Part shown: positions 8,492 to 17,764 of the stretch, piece after piece
How positions within the stretch are numbered: the stretch's first letter is position 1
Layout: each line of letters begins with the position of its first letter
From: Chryseosolibacter sp964393795
GTDB taxonomy: Bacteria; Bacteroidota; Bacteroidia; Cytophagales; Cyclobacteriaceae
Reading direction: 5' to 3'
Length of the DNA stretch: 64,000 bases
Assembly: GCA_964393795.1 (NCBI GenBank)
Contig: CAYMWA010000005.1
Coordinates: 1 to 64,000, forward strand
Translations under genes and position numbers: made by a program
The notes under the pieces: generated by a model
What the model was told of the DNA's origin: nothing
Seen by the model: the letters and a program-made list of their open reading frames with translations, nothing else
The model's database searches: none

Positions 8492-9565
8492 CTAGTCGAC
8501 GATCGGTGTCAAAACGATATTGCGATAGGAGACTTTGCCGTGGTCGCCCTGAAGATAGAGCGGTCCCGGTGCAAAAACGTCTGAGGTCAGTGCTCCTCCG
8601 GTCGGCCCGTACACAGGCTGGTTGTCGATGATGGTTTTTCCGTTCAGAATGACTGTAACATGGCGTTTGTAGAGGGTGATGTCCATGGTTTGCCATTCGC
8701 CCGCCGGCTTTTCCGCGTTGACACTCGGCGTAATCCTGCTATACAGCGCACCCATGTTGTGGGAATCAAGCGGTCGTCCATAAGAGTCGCTCACTTGAAT
8801 TTCATGCCGACCGCGCAGGTAGATACCGCTGTTGCTCCGCGCGGGAACATTCACTTCAAGCTTCAGGTTGAAATCTTCGAACTGTTGTTCCGTCATCAGG
8901 TTGCCATACGACACCCTGCGCTCACCCTCCTCTTGCACTGGATTATTGACCAGCATACCGTCGACTACTGACCAGCCATTGACTTGACGGGGATTTGTCA
9001 GTTTCCATCCGGTAAGGTCATTTCCGTTCAGGAGGTTAATCGGCTGACCGAAGCTCGCCTTTGACATGTCAGGGCGTTCGGGCAAGGGGAGTTTCATCCC
9101 GTTAATGAAAACAGAATCAAATCCAACGCCTGAGGATTTGGGACGAAGGTAGAAGCCGGAGATATGATCTCCTTCGCTTTTGATTTGCAGCCAGGAAGGG
9201 AACTGGTGTGCGCGGGCAACTTCCCCAGCTTCGTTTCGGGTTCTGACCACTCGCCGGTTGTTCCGGCCAACGATCAACGTGTTATTGACAGCGTAGAGAT
9301 AAGGCACGGGCTGCACGCTTCCGGATTCCCAGAGAAGATCGGCGTCAAGGTAGCCGTCCTCCTGCCTGACTTCAAGCCAGCCCACTTTTCCGGAGTCAAT
9401 GTCAATTGTCCATTGACCGAGAAACTGGGAAATGTCGTTTTCTTTTTGAACCGCGACATCCGCGGTTTTTTTGTCCGTGCAGGACATAGAAAACATCAGC
9501 AATGCGAGTGCGAATAAGGCCGACGTGGTTGACACGTTCGTAGAAGGATTGGTTATGGTTTTCAT
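8492..9565 (-). CDS. DUF1080 / 3-keto-glycoside hydrolase family lipoprotein
   Basis: A 357-residue periplasmic or surface lipoprotein (lipobox ...LLMFSMSC, Cys29). The N-terminal domain (about 45-150) is a small beta domain (FLGQWTIDIDSGKVGWLEVR). The C-terminal concanavalin-like domain (about 170-357) is DUF1080/PF06439: PINLLNGNDLTGWKL, DFNLKLEVNVPARSNSGIYLRG, EWQTMDITLYKRHVTVILNGK, and the end YLQGDHGKVSYRNIVLTPI. Characterised members cleave 3-keto-disaccharides or 3-keto-glucosides. The gene follows an exported Gfo/Idh/MocA oxidoreductase by 54 bp on the same strand. This suggests an oxidise-then-cleave route for glycosides. The start is the second of two in-frame ATGs (the other at 9592). 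Confidence 0.87.
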   Translation of the reverse strand: MKTITNPSTNVSTTSALFALALLMFSMSCTDKKTADVAVQKENDISQFLGQWTIDIDSGKVGWLEVRQEDGYLDADLLWESGSVQPVPYLYAVNNTLIVGRNNRRVVRTRNEAGEVARAHQFPSWLQIKSEGDHISGFYLRPKSSGVGFDSVFINGMKLPLPERPDMSKASFGQPINLLNGNDLTGWKLTNPRQVNGWSVVDGMLVNNPVQEEGERRVSYGNLMTEQQFEDFNLKLEVNVPARSNSGIYLRGRHEIQVSDSYGRPLDSHNMGALYSRITPSVNAEKPAGEWQTMDITLYKRHVTVILNGKTIIDNQPVYGPTGGALTSDVFAPGPLYLQGDHGKVSYRNIVLTPIVD

Positions 9566-9619
9566 TTGGTGTTTGCGGTCTGGTTGATTCATATCGAAGA
9601 TCCGATTTTTTCGAGCCGA

Positions 9620-10996
9620 TTACAAGCTCCAGCCTTTACGATATTCGTAGTGCAGGTATTGGTTAGCTTCCGGCAAATTCGTGAAACCCGGCTTCTTGGG
9701 ATCGAATTCGAGAACCTGGCCTTCGAGTTTACTTCTAAGTGCTTTTCTGAGCGGAACATTTCCTGCCAGCACAGTCTCGGTCAGCGGACCGGCCCAATCG
9801 AAGTTGGCGCCTGCGGGTTCACCGCCTTTACATGCCTGGATCCATTCCATATAGTGTCCTGGCGACGACGGCAGGTAGGGCTCGGGCTCTTTGTAGGATT
9901 CTCTAAGCGATCTCGGATATATTTTATCGTCAAGGATCTTTCCTTTTTCTCCGATGAAAAGCGTCCCTCGCACGCCCATCTTATCGCCGTCTTCCAACTC
10001 GGGGAAACGCGGGGGACGAAGTCCGCCGTCGTACCATGTCAGACTCACGGGCGGCATCCCCTCACGCGCAGGGAATTCATACCGCACCATGGACCCGAGC
10101 GGATACGTCTCGTCGTTGATAAGCGTCGAGACCGCCTGGATGGTGGTAGGATATTTAAGCTTCAACGCCCGGAAGATTGGATCAAAGGCGTGGCAGCCCA
10201 TATCGCCCAGCGCGCCGCTGCCGAAATCCCACCACCCACGCCACTTGAATGGATGGTAAGCAGGATGATATGCGCGCATGGGGGCGGGACCGACGAACAA
10301 ATCCCAATTGAGCGTTTCAGGTACGGGCGGCGTGTCTTGCGGTCGGGTGACCCCTTGTGACCAGTACCAGCTGTCTTGGGCGGGGAAGACTTCGGGGTCG
10401 AGGCCATCGTTTGGTCGGTTGATCCACACATGAACTTCGTGAACAGGACCAATAACGCCATCCCATATTTTTTCCCTCAGCCGCCGCGAGGCATCGGAAG
10501 CCTGGCCGGAATTTCCCATCTGTGTGGCTACACCATACTTTCTTGCCGCCTCCGTCAGCACCCGCGCTTCGTGCACCGTTTTTGTCAGAGGTTTTTCGCA
10601 GTAGACATGTTTACCCCTTTTCATTGCTTCGAGGGCAACCACAGCGTGCGTGTGGTCAGGGGTAGTCACAATAACTGCGTCAATATCTTTCTGGTTGTCG
10701 AGCATGAGGCGGAAATCCTTATGCTTTTTCGCCTTCGGATAACGTGAAAAAATTCTCGCGGTATAATTGCTCCAATCAATATCGCAGAGTGCTACTATGT
10801 TTTCCGTTGCGCCTACAGAAGAAATATTCTGAATGCCTTTGCCGCCTATTCCGACTGCGGCAACATTGAGCTTATCGCTGGGCGCAACGTGGCCCAGGCC
10901 GGACACTACGTGACTCGGAACAATGGTGAGCCCGGCCAGTGCCGTGGCAGTGTGGCTGATAAATCCTCTTCGGTTGATGTTGTTTTTTGTGGGCAT
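9620..10996 (-). CDS. Tat-exported Gfo/Idh/MocA-family oxidoreductase
   Basis: A 458-residue NAD(P)-dependent oxidoreductase. The N-terminus carries a twin-arginine motif (NRRGFI) and hydrophobic stretch, so it is exported folded with its cofactor. The Rossmann part shows KLNVAAVGIGGKGIQN, the family block YCEKPLTKTVHEAR and TTPDHTHAVVA. The C-terminal catalytic domain has GALGDMGCHAFDPIFRAL with the usual active-site DxxxH arrangement. Relatives oxidise sugars at C3 (glucoside 3-dehydrogenases) or act as glycosidases and dehydratases. The downstream DUF1080 gene on the same strand supports a 3-keto-glycoside pathway, but the substrate is inferred. Confidence 0.88.
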   Translation of the reverse strand: MPTKNNINRRGFISHTATALAGLTIVPSHVVSGLGHVAPSDKLNVAAVGIGGKGIQNISSVGATENIVALCDIDWSNYTARIFSRYPKAKKHKDFRLMLDNQKDIDAVIVTTPDHTHAVVALEAMKRGKHVYCEKPLTKTVHEARVLTEAARKYGVATQMGNSGQASDASRRLREKIWDGVIGPVHEVHVWINRPNDGLDPEVFPAQDSWYWSQGVTRPQDTPPVPETLNWDLFVGPAPMRAYHPAYHPFKWRGWWDFGSGALGDMGCHAFDPIFRALKLKYPTTIQAVSTLINDETYPLGSMVRYEFPAREGMPPVSLTWYDGGLRPPRFPELEDGDKMGVRGTLFIGEKGKILDDKIYPRSLRESYKEPEPYLPSSPGHYMEWIQACKGGEPAGANFDWAGPLTETVLAGNVPLRKALRSKLEGQVLEFDPKKPGFTNLPEANQYLHYEYRKGWSL

Positions 10997-11276
10997 GATA
11001 CCTTATTAAATGGTGGAGTTTGCAGGGACTTTAATTCAATCTTACCCAAGTATTTTTTTAAACTCAATCTACGACATCTTTATTTGATCTTTTTTTTAAA
11101 TGGTTTAGGATAAAATGCAGGTTGCCTGACATGATGCCTCTCTGAACATGACATCTTTTTTCCGGGTGGGCTTGTCGCTTTTGTGTTCGAAGCGCGTTTA
11201 TCGGAAAGAAAAATCAATAAAGACAAGAAATTCGTTTCGACTTTAGGGTAATCCATGAGTTACCTGACTCATCAGT

Positions 11277-12386
11277 ATGAACCGAATACTACTAATCCCC
11301 ACGTTCGCTATACTGCTCATCAGTGCATGCAGCCCGAACAAAGACGCCGATACCGTTGGTGAAACAAACCTGAGAATCTCCCGTGATGAAGTATATCGCG
11401 GTTTTGACGTGGGTTTGTCTACGAGCGATGCCGAACTTGATACCATCCTCGCGATTACCGGAGGCAACTTGTTCAGGGCGATGGGGCCGTATGTAAGTAA
11501 AGAGCCGCCGTATGATTTTATTGAGTCGTCGTTCCAACACCTCGACCGTGTTTTGAACTGGGCAAAGAAGAATAACGTGCGCGTATGTATCGACCCGCAT
11601 ACTACCCCTGGCGTGAGAGACCGGTGGACGATCTATCCGAACGACGAATTCTGGAAAGATAAATCTTACTGGACACATCTGGTCAAAGCGTGGGTGCGCA
11701 TTGTCAATGAACACAAGCACCGCGGTCTCGAAATTTACGGATACGATCTTTTGAACGAACCTGCCATTCCCGACCCGGCTATTCATGGCAATCAATGGCA
11801 TGAACTCGTAGGCATACTCGTTGACACGATTCGGTCGTTGGGTGATCAACACCCCATTATTGTAGAACCGACGTGGATAAGCTTCAAGGGTGGACACATG
11901 GATCGCGTTGAGTCACTTTCAGAATTGGTATTGCCGGATGATGATAACCTTATCGTTAGCCCGCATGTTTACGAGCCATTCGATTTTACACATCAGGGAG
12001 TGAACAGAAAACCCGCAGGCATTCCTTACCCCGGGCAGATCGGAGATAAATTCTGGGATAAGAATGAACTTTCTAATTATTTGCAACCCATCAGGGATTT
12101 TCAAAAGAGAAACAACGGCATTCCGATCTTCATCGGTGAGTTTAGTGCGTCACGTGCCGGGGGCGATGCTTCGAATGTTTACCTGAAAGACCTGATCGAT
12201 CTGTTCGAAGCTGAAGGATGGAGCTGGGCTTACCACGACTTGCGCGGTGGTCGCATGTGGGACCCCGAGCTACCAGTAGGATCCAACGCACGCGGGACCC
12301 GGGACAAGGATACACCGCGCATGCAGCTGCTGAGAAGTTACTACGCCAAGGGCACGGCACCATCCGAGCTTTACCAGAAATGGTAA
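11277..12386 (+). CDS. Glycoside hydrolase family 5 lipoprotein
   Basis: A 369-residue lipoprotein (MNRILLIPTFAILLISAC, Cys18) with a (beta/alpha)8 cellulase-family 5 domain. The acid/base Glu161 lies in YGYDLLNEP after strand 4, and the nucleophile Glu288 in IPIFIGEFSA after strand 7. HVYEPFDFTHQG and GWSWAYHDLRG supply substrate-binding aromatics. It is expected to hydrolyse beta-1,4-linked glucans, mannans or beta-glucosides in the periplasm or at the cell surface. It is divergent from the DUF1080/Gfo pair across a 280-bp intergenic region, so all three may serve glycoside catabolism. No carbohydrate-binding module is present. Confidence 0.9.
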   Translation: MNRILLIPTFAILLISACSPNKDADTVGETNLRISRDEVYRGFDVGLSTSDAELDTILAITGGNLFRAMGPYVSKEPPYDFIESSFQHLDRVLNWAKKNNVRVCIDPHTTPGVRDRWTIYPNDEFWKDKSYWTHLVKAWVRIVNEHKHRGLEIYGYDLLNEPAIPDPAIHGNQWHELVGILVDTIRSLGDQHPIIVEPTWISFKGGHMDRVESLSELVLPDDDNLIVSPHVYEPFDFTHQGVNRKPAGIPYPGQIGDKFWDKNELSNYLQPIRDFQKRNNGIPIFIGEFSASRAGGDASNVYLKDLIDLFEAEGWSWAYHDLRGGRMWDPELPVGSNARGTRDKDTPRMQLLRSYYAKGTAPSELYQKW

Positions 12387-12444
12387 CGATTCCAGAAGCG
12401 ACGTGTAAGAAATGGGTATTGAGGGGAGCAGTAGGCGAGGTGTG

Positions 12445-12771
12445 CTAGCTTGATACTGTTTTGAGTCCGATGATGGAGGTAATCAAGGTCGTAATAAAAA
12501 ACAACCTCCAGAAGGTGGCGGGCTCTTTGAATATCAGGATGCCAACCAGAACCGTACCCACTGCTCCCACACCAGTCCAAACTGCGTAAGCCGTTCCGAT
12601 CGGAAGGGTCTGGATGGCCTTCGTCAGCAAGGCCATGCTGATGGCGAGTGATATCAAGAAGCCAGCATACCACATGTAAACTTTTGAGCCAGTGGCAACC
12701 TTTGCTTCGCCCAGACAATAGGCAAATCCGACTTCGAACAGTCCGGCAACGATCAGAATAACCCAATTCAT
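12445..12771 (-). CDS. SMR-family exporter, SugE/Gdx-like
   Basis: A 108-residue four-helix inner-membrane protein of the small multidrug resistance family. The essential Glu13 lies in helix 1 (LIVAGLFEVGFAY). Helices 2-3 carry LPIGTAYAVWTGVGAVGTVLVG, a pattern typical of the SugE/Gdx subgroup that exports guanidinium or quaternary ammonium ions by proton antiport. Members act as antiparallel dimers. It stands alone, converging with the GH5 gene. I looked for a guanidine riboswitch upstream and saw none. Assignment to Gdx rather than another SMR subtype rests on motif resemblance only. Confidence 0.88.
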   Translation of the reverse strand: MNWVILIVAGLFEVGFAYCLGEAKVATGSKVYMWYAGFLISLAISMALLTKAIQTLPIGTAYAVWTGVGAVGTVLVGILIFKEPATFWRLFFITTLITSIIGLKTVSS

Positions 12772-12949
12772 ATTTTTTTAATTCTGTAATCAGACACAAG
12801 AATACTGTCTTTTTTGCAACACCGGACGATCACCGTTTGAATTTTATTCATTGCCGGTACGCTGCCCAGGGAGCTGGCAGCATCGCGAAGGAGCCTGCGC
12901 GAACGGCTGATATCGCCAATTTTCGATTTTTTTGCCTATTTTCGCGGCC

Positions 12950-13333
12950 ATGAGCATGTTTAGTGGATTAAATAGAACGTTTTATCGCGTGGCAGCCTTG
13001 CTACTGGCGTTCCATTTTTTCAACTACAGCATTGACGCACCTGATGCTCATCCTGATTTTATCGCTGAAGATCTGGAGCATAATGACATCGAAAGCATTA
13101 CCGAGTTCCTTGCGGAAATTGTTCTTGGATGGGAAGATGCTTTTGTTGAACACGAAGAGCGCGACGACGAATCGGGAGTGTCGATCGACTTTTGCCACTT
13201 TTATTTTACCAATCAGGGCCTTGTCATAGGCCAGGCATTCCGGTCCGCGATCGCTACGGAATATGTAAGTAGAGATGCCCGGTTCATTTTGTCCCTTAGC
13301 CGCGACGTTGTCGCTCCTCCGCCGAGAGCATAG
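12950..13333 (+). CDS. Small exported or membrane-anchored protein of unknown function
   Basis: A 127-residue protein with an N-terminal hydrophobic segment (FYRVAALLLAFHFFNYSI) that could be a signal peptide or anchor, then a strongly acidic part (FIAEDLEHNDIESITEFLAEI, EHEERDDESG) and a more neutral C-terminus with VVAPPPRA. I do not recognise a family. The ATG at 12950 is chosen; a second at 12956 and an upstream in-frame TTG at 12932 exist. It precedes the RND efflux operon by about 95 bp, with a hairpin between. Cargo or regulatory involvement with the efflux system is conceivable but unproven. Confidence 0.65.
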   Translation: MSMFSGLNRTFYRVAALLLAFHFFNYSIDAPDAHPDFIAEDLEHNDIESITEFLAEIVLGWEDAFVEHEERDDESGVSIDFCHFYFTNQGLVIGQAFRSAIATEYVSRDARFILSLSRDVVAPPPRA

Positions 13334-13360
13334 CTGATCTTTTCTGATTTTTTTGAATGT

Positions 13361-13385
13361 CACCTGTGTCTTGCTGACACGGGTG
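13361..13385 (+). other. Hairpin between small exported gene and RND adaptor
   Basis: CACCTGTGTC pairs with GACACGGGTG (one G-U pair) around a 5-nt loop TTGCT. No T-tract follows immediately, so it is not a clear terminator. It may be an RNA-processing or stability element in the leader of the efflux operon. Confidence 0.45.
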
Positions 13386-13427
13386 TCTCCTGGTATTTCT
13401 ATTTCATCGTATTAAAATTTTGGAGTT

Positions 13428-14576
13428 ATGAACTTTTCAAAGAGAGGTCAGGGTATCCTCTTTGTGGTCGTTTATATGGCGTTTCTTGGCTGCTCATCGC
13501 CAAAGGCTGCGCCGCCATTGGATGACAACAAATTTCCCGTCATTAGTCCGGTAGTAAAAGACACGACATACTTTGAGGAGTATGTGGCCGATATTCAGGC
13601 GATCCGGAATATTGAAATCCGAGCCAGGGTCGATGCGCACCTGGAAACCATACACGTTGACGAGGGTGACTTCGTGCGAAAGGGGCAAATGTTGTTTAGC
13701 CTCAGCACAGCGGAGTACAAAGAAGCGCTTACCAAAGCGGGGGCGGCCTTGAAGCGCGCGATCGCCGACTACAAATCCGGAGAGGTCGACCTTCAAAACA
13801 CGCGAGCACTGGTGGAGAATCGCGTTGTATCGGCATCCGAACTTGTTGTGGCAGAGGCGAAGGTCGAGGCTCTACAGGCACAGGTGGAAGAAGCCAGGGC
13901 ACTCGAATCGGGCGCATTGCTCAGACTGAGATTCACTGAAATACGCGCGCCCTTCGACGGCATTGTTAATCGGATCCCGAACAAGATAGGCAGTGTTATT
14001 CGCGAGGGTGATCTGCTTACCACCCTTTCAGACAACCAGGAAGTGTTTGCCTACTTCAATGTATCGGAACGCGAATACCTTGATCTCTATGCCGGTGGAT
14101 CGAATGGTGAACGTGAGGTTCAGCTGGTGTTGGCGAACAGTAAGATGCACATCCACAACGGCAGGGTGGAGACGGTCGAAGGACAGATCGACAGGCGCAC
14201 AGGGAATATCGCCTTTCGCGCCCGGTTTGCAAATCCTGATCGCGTGCTAAAACACGGTTCCAGTGGCAAGGTCCGTCTTCACAAAACACTGAAGGAGGCA
14301 TTGATCATTCCGCAAAAATCGACCTTCGAAATACAGGACAAACTTTTTGTGTACGTACTCGATTCTGACAACCGGGTAAGGATGCGAAGCTTCGTCCCAG
14401 AGAAACGGCTCCAGCATGCCTACGTCGTCGGCGGAGGTTTGTCTCCCGATGATCGTATACTCTTCGAAGGAATTCAACTCGTGAGTGATGGCGATACGGT
14501 AACACCTGAACCCGTGTCCTTCTTGCGCATGTTGACAGATCTGTCTGACGAGGCCAGGAAAGGAGGGAAGCTGTGA
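13428..14576 (+). CDS. RND efflux periplasmic adaptor (membrane fusion) lipoprotein
   Basis: A 382-residue AcrA/MexA-type adaptor. The lipobox is at YMAFLGC (Cys22). It shows the lipoyl half-motifs IEIRARVDAHLETIHVDEGDFV and FTEIRAPFDGIVNRI, a central alpha-helical hairpin (about 95-160) and C-terminal beta-barrel and membrane-proximal domains (GQIDRRTGNIAFRARFANPD). It links the inner-membrane pump to an outer-membrane channel. Its stop overlaps the GTG start of the pump by 4 nt, so translation is coupled. No TolC/OprM-type gene follows, so the channel must be encoded elsewhere. Confidence 0.92.
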   Translation: MNFSKRGQGILFVVVYMAFLGCSSPKAAPPLDDNKFPVISPVVKDTTYFEEYVADIQAIRNIEIRARVDAHLETIHVDEGDFVRKGQMLFSLSTAEYKEALTKAGAALKRAIADYKSGEVDLQNTRALVENRVVSASELVVAEAKVEALQAQVEEARALESGALLRLRFTEIRAPFDGIVNRIPNKIGSVIREGDLLTTLSDNQEVFAYFNVSEREYLDLYAGGSNGEREVQLVLANSKMHIHNGRVETVEGQIDRRTGNIAFRARFANPDRVLKHGSSGKVRLHKTLKEALIIPQKSTFEIQDKLFVYVLDSDNRVRMRSFVPEKRLQHAYVVGGGLSPDDRILFEGIQLVSDGDTVTPEPVSFLRMLTDLSDEARKGGKL

Positions 14577-17500
14577 CGACAAAGTTTATTCGCCGACCGA
14601 TCCTCTCTATTGTGGTTTCATTGATCATCACGCTGCTGGGACTGTTGTCTTTATCGTGGCTTCCGATGGCACAGTTTCCGGCAATTGCCCCTCCGGAAGT
14701 GAACGTCACCGTTGAATATACCGGTGCGAATGCGGAGACAGTAACGAAAGCGGCGATTGTTCCGCTGGAGCGGGCGATCAATGGCGTTCCAGGTATGAAG
14801 TATATGTCGTCGGATGCGGGGAACGATGGGATCGGTATCATTCAGGTCATATTTGAGATTGGCACCGACCCTGATGTCGCCGCAGTCAACGTGCAGAACC
14901 GCGTTGCCGCTGTGATGGGCGAACTGCCATCCGAAGTGATCAGGAACGGTGTCAAGATTGCCAAGGAAGAGAACAGTATGTTGATGTACCTGAACATCTT
15001 CAGCGCCGACGACGACATGGAGGAGAAGTTCTTATACAACTTTGCCGATATCAACATACTTGCCGAGTTGAAGCGCATTGATGGCGTAGGCTTTGCCGAT
15101 ATCCTCGGTGCGAAAGAATATGCGATGCGGATTTGGTTGCGCCCTAACAAAATGCTCGCCTACAATGTGTCCACTCAGGATGTAGTTGAGGCATTGCAGT
15201 CGGAAAACGTCGAGGCGGCGCCGGGCAAAGTGGGAGAGAGCTCCGAAAAATTGCCGCAAGCGCTTCAATATGTGTTGAAATACACTGGACGACTTAGCAC
15301 GGAAGATGAATACCGAAACATCCCGCTGCGGGCCACCGACGACGGGAAAATATTGCGCATCTCCGACGTGGCTGACGTTGAGTTTTCTACGGCCTATTAC
15401 GACGTGGAAGCGAAACTGGACGGAAGGCCAACCGCTGCCATTATGCTGAAGCAACTGCCCGGATCCAACGCAAGCCGCGTGATTGCAGATGTCAAGCAGA
15501 GGATGCGGGACATCAGAGAATCCACCTTCCTGCTTGGTATGGATTATGAGATCAGTTACGATGTCAGCCGGTTCCTTGATGCGTCAATTTCCGAAGTCGC
15601 AACAACACTCATTGAAGCTTTTATCCTGGTCTCGTTGGTGGTGTTTATCTTTTTGCAGGATTTCAGGTCTACACTGATCCCGGCGATTGCCGTCCCGGTT
15701 TCCCTGATAGGCACATTGTTCTTTATGTTGCTGATGGGCTTCTCGCTAAACCTGATTACCCTTTTTGCGCTGGTCCTTTCTATTGGTATTGTGGTAGACA
15801 ATGCCATTGTCGTGGTCGAGGCTGTTCACGTCAAGTTGAACGAACAAAAGGTGAGCGCGCTGAAGGCTACGGAGATGGCGATGAAAGAAATTGACGGCGC
15901 GATTGTCGCGATCACGTTGGTGATGTCAGCCGTATTCGTGCCTGTTGCTTTTATGTCAGGACCATCGGGAATTTTCTACAGGCAGTTCTCGCTGACCATG
16001 GCAGTGGCCATCGTGCTTTCGGGTGCGGTGGCGTTAACGCTGACGCCTGCACTTTGTTCCATCCTGCTCAGGCCGGCGCGCGACCACAGTGATTCGATAT
16101 CAGGAAAGTTTTTTAGCGGATTTAACAAGTGGTACGGCGGATTGTCGCATCGCTATCAAAGGCTGTTGCAGTTGATCGCCGGACGTCGAGCCGTGACTTT
16201 TGGTATCTTGCTTGCCTTCTGTGCGGGAACGGGATTACTGGAGCGAATGTTGCCGACGGGATTTATACCCAATGAAGATCAGGGAACATTCTATGCCAAT
16301 ATCACGACCCCTTCGGGGTCGACGCTCGAACGCACAATGGCAGTCGTCGATGCTATCCAAAGGGCGTGTGCTGACATTGCCGAGATTGAGTCAGTGTCGA
16401 CCCTTGCCGGAACCAACGTCCTCTCCGATGGTACCGGCGCTACCTACGGATCTTGTCTCATCAACCTCGTGCACTGGGATGAACGTGAGTTGTCTGTCGA
16501 TGAAGTGATTGCTCTTGTCAAGGAAAGGACCGCTCATATCAAAGATGCACAAATCGAATTCTTTCCACCGCCAGCTGTTCCCGGCTACGGCAACACGAGC
16601 GGTTTTGAACTTCGTCTGCTGGACAAAACAGGTTCGGGCGATTTCAAGCGGATGGAGACCGTCACGAATCAATTCATTGAAGATCTGGTGGCGACGCCGG
16701 AGGTAGGTAATGCTTTTACCATGTATGACGCGAGTTTCCCACAGTACCTGTTGCATGTCGACAGAGACAAGGCGGCGCAGAAAAAGGTATCTGTCGATAA
16801 CGCGATGGGCATGCTTCAGACACACATCGGAAGTGAATATGTTACGAACTTTATCCGGTTTGACAAGATGTACCGCGTAATGGTTCAGGCTTCGCCCGAG
16901 TACCGTGCTCAACCGGAGGATATTCTCAAACTTTTTGTAAAAAACCGCGATGGTGAGCCGGTCTTGCTGTCTGCCTTTATGAACATCGAAAGGGTCTATG
17001 GTCTCGAACAGATTACGCGGTACAACATGTATACGTCGGCCGAAATCAACGGCCAACCCGCGAAAGGATTCAGCAGCGGCGACGCCATCGCGGCTATTGA
17101 AGAGGTAGCGCGCGAGAAGCTTCCACGGGGCTACGACATTGACTGGGCCGGAATGACGCGCGACCAGGTGTCTGCAGGGAATGAGTCGATCTTTATTTTC
17201 GTCATATGCCTTGCGTTCGTCTATCTCTTGCTGGCGGCACAGTATGAAAGTTTCTTTTTACCGATGCCGGTTATCCTTTCGCTGCCAACAGGCGTCTTTG
17301 GTGGATTTCTGTTCCTGTTGTGTCTGGGACTTGAGAACAACGTGTACGCCCAGGTGGCGATGGTGATGCTCATCGGTCTCCTTGGAAAGAACGCTATCCT
17401 GATAGTGGAGTTTGCCTCCATGAGGCAGCGCCAGGGAAAGACACCTCTTCAGGCTGCCATTGAAGGTGCCACCGTGCGACTCCGTCCTATTCTGATGACG

Positions 17501-17728
17501 TCGTTTGCGTTCATTGCCGGACTTATTCCCTTGATGTTTGCATCTGGTGCCGGTGCCGTTGGAAACAGAACCATTGGTAGTGCCGCAGCAGGAGGGATGC
17601 TCTTTGGGACATTATTTGGTGTGATCATTATTCCCGGACTTTACGTGATATTTGCCACGCTCGCCGAACGGTTTGCAAAAGCAGTTGCCGAAGTATCCTT
17701 AAACAAAAAGGCCCGTGCACTACATTGA
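14573..17728 (+). CDS. RND multidrug efflux pump permease (AcrB/HAE-1 type)
   Basis: A 1051-residue inner-membrane proton antiporter with the usual 12 transmembrane helices and two large periplasmic loops. The N-terminus FIRRPILSIVVSLIITLLGLLSL and the repeat halves are typical. TM4 reads IGIVVDNAIVVVEAV: Asp409 matches AcrB Asp407, but the neighbouring AcrB Asp408 position is Asn410. TM10 keeps the Lys (LLGKNAILIVEFA). The start is a GTG overlapping the adaptor stop. Substrates cannot be read from the sequence. The stop codon lies inside the loop of a bidirectional terminator. Confidence 0.93.
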   Translation: MTTKFIRRPILSIVVSLIITLLGLLSLSWLPMAQFPAIAPPEVNVTVEYTGANAETVTKAAIVPLERAINGVPGMKYMSSDAGNDGIGIIQVIFEIGTDPDVAAVNVQNRVAAVMGELPSEVIRNGVKIAKEENSMLMYLNIFSADDDMEEKFLYNFADINILAELKRIDGVGFADILGAKEYAMRIWLRPNKMLAYNVSTQDVVEALQSENVEAAPGKVGESSEKLPQALQYVLKYTGRLSTEDEYRNIPLRATDDGKILRISDVADVEFSTAYYDVEAKLDGRPTAAIMLKQLPGSNASRVIADVKQRMRDIRESTFLLGMDYEISYDVSRFLDASISEVATTLIEAFILVSLVVFIFLQDFRSTLIPAIAVPVSLIGTLFFMLLMGFSLNLITLFALVLSIGIVVDNAIVVVEAVHVKLNEQKVSALKATEMAMKEIDGAIVAITLVMSAVFVPVAFMSGPSGIFYRQFSLTMAVAIVLSGAVALTLTPALCSILLRPARDHSDSISGKFFSGFNKWYGGLSHRYQRLLQLIAGRRAVTFGILLAFCAGTGLLERMLPTGFIPNEDQGTFYANITTPSGSTLERTMAVVDAIQRACADIAEIESVSTLAGTNVLSDGTGATYGSCLINLVHWDERELSVDEVIALVKERTAHIKDAQIEFFPPPAVPGYGNTSGFELRLLDKTGSGDFKRMETVTNQFIEDLVATPEVGNAFTMYDASFPQYLLHVDRDKAAQKKVSVDNAMGMLQTHIGSEYVTNFIRFDKMYRVMVQASPEYRAQPEDILKLFVKNRDGEPVLLSAFMNIERVYGLEQITRYNMYTSAEINGQPAKGFSSGDAIAAIEEVAREKLPRGYDIDWAGMTRDQVSAGNESIFIFVICLAFVYLLLAAQYESFFLPMPVILSLPTGVFGGFLFLLCLGLENNVYAQVAMVMLIGLLGKNAILIVEFASMRQRQGKTPLQAAIEGATVRLRPILMTSFAFIAGLIPLMFASGAGAVGNRTIGSAAAGGMLFGTLFGVIIIPGLYVIFATLAERFAKAVAEVSLNKKARALH

Positions 17729-17752
17729 GGGAGTGCACAGGCCTTTCGTTTT
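17707..17752. terminator. Bidirectional rho-independent terminator
   Basis: A 15-bp stem (17707-17721 with 17732-17746, one mismatch) has a 10-nt loop holding the RND pump stop codon. On the + strand it is followed by CGTTTTTGT; on the - strand the arm runs into GGCCTTTTTGTTT. It separates the convergent RND operon and the BACON/SusCD operon. Confidence 0.9.
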
Positions 17753-17764
17753 TGTCTTTGGAGA

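Noticed and set aside
9566..10360. Long + strand reading frame (264 codons) opposite the Gfo/Idh/MocA gene
   Set aside because: The - strand gene has clear family motifs; the + frame product has none.
12772..12949. Guanidine riboswitch upstream of the SMR gene
   Set aside because: No ykkC or mini-ykkC type motifs were seen; only a short GCTGCC/GGCAGC hairpin at 12861-12881 without a T-tract.
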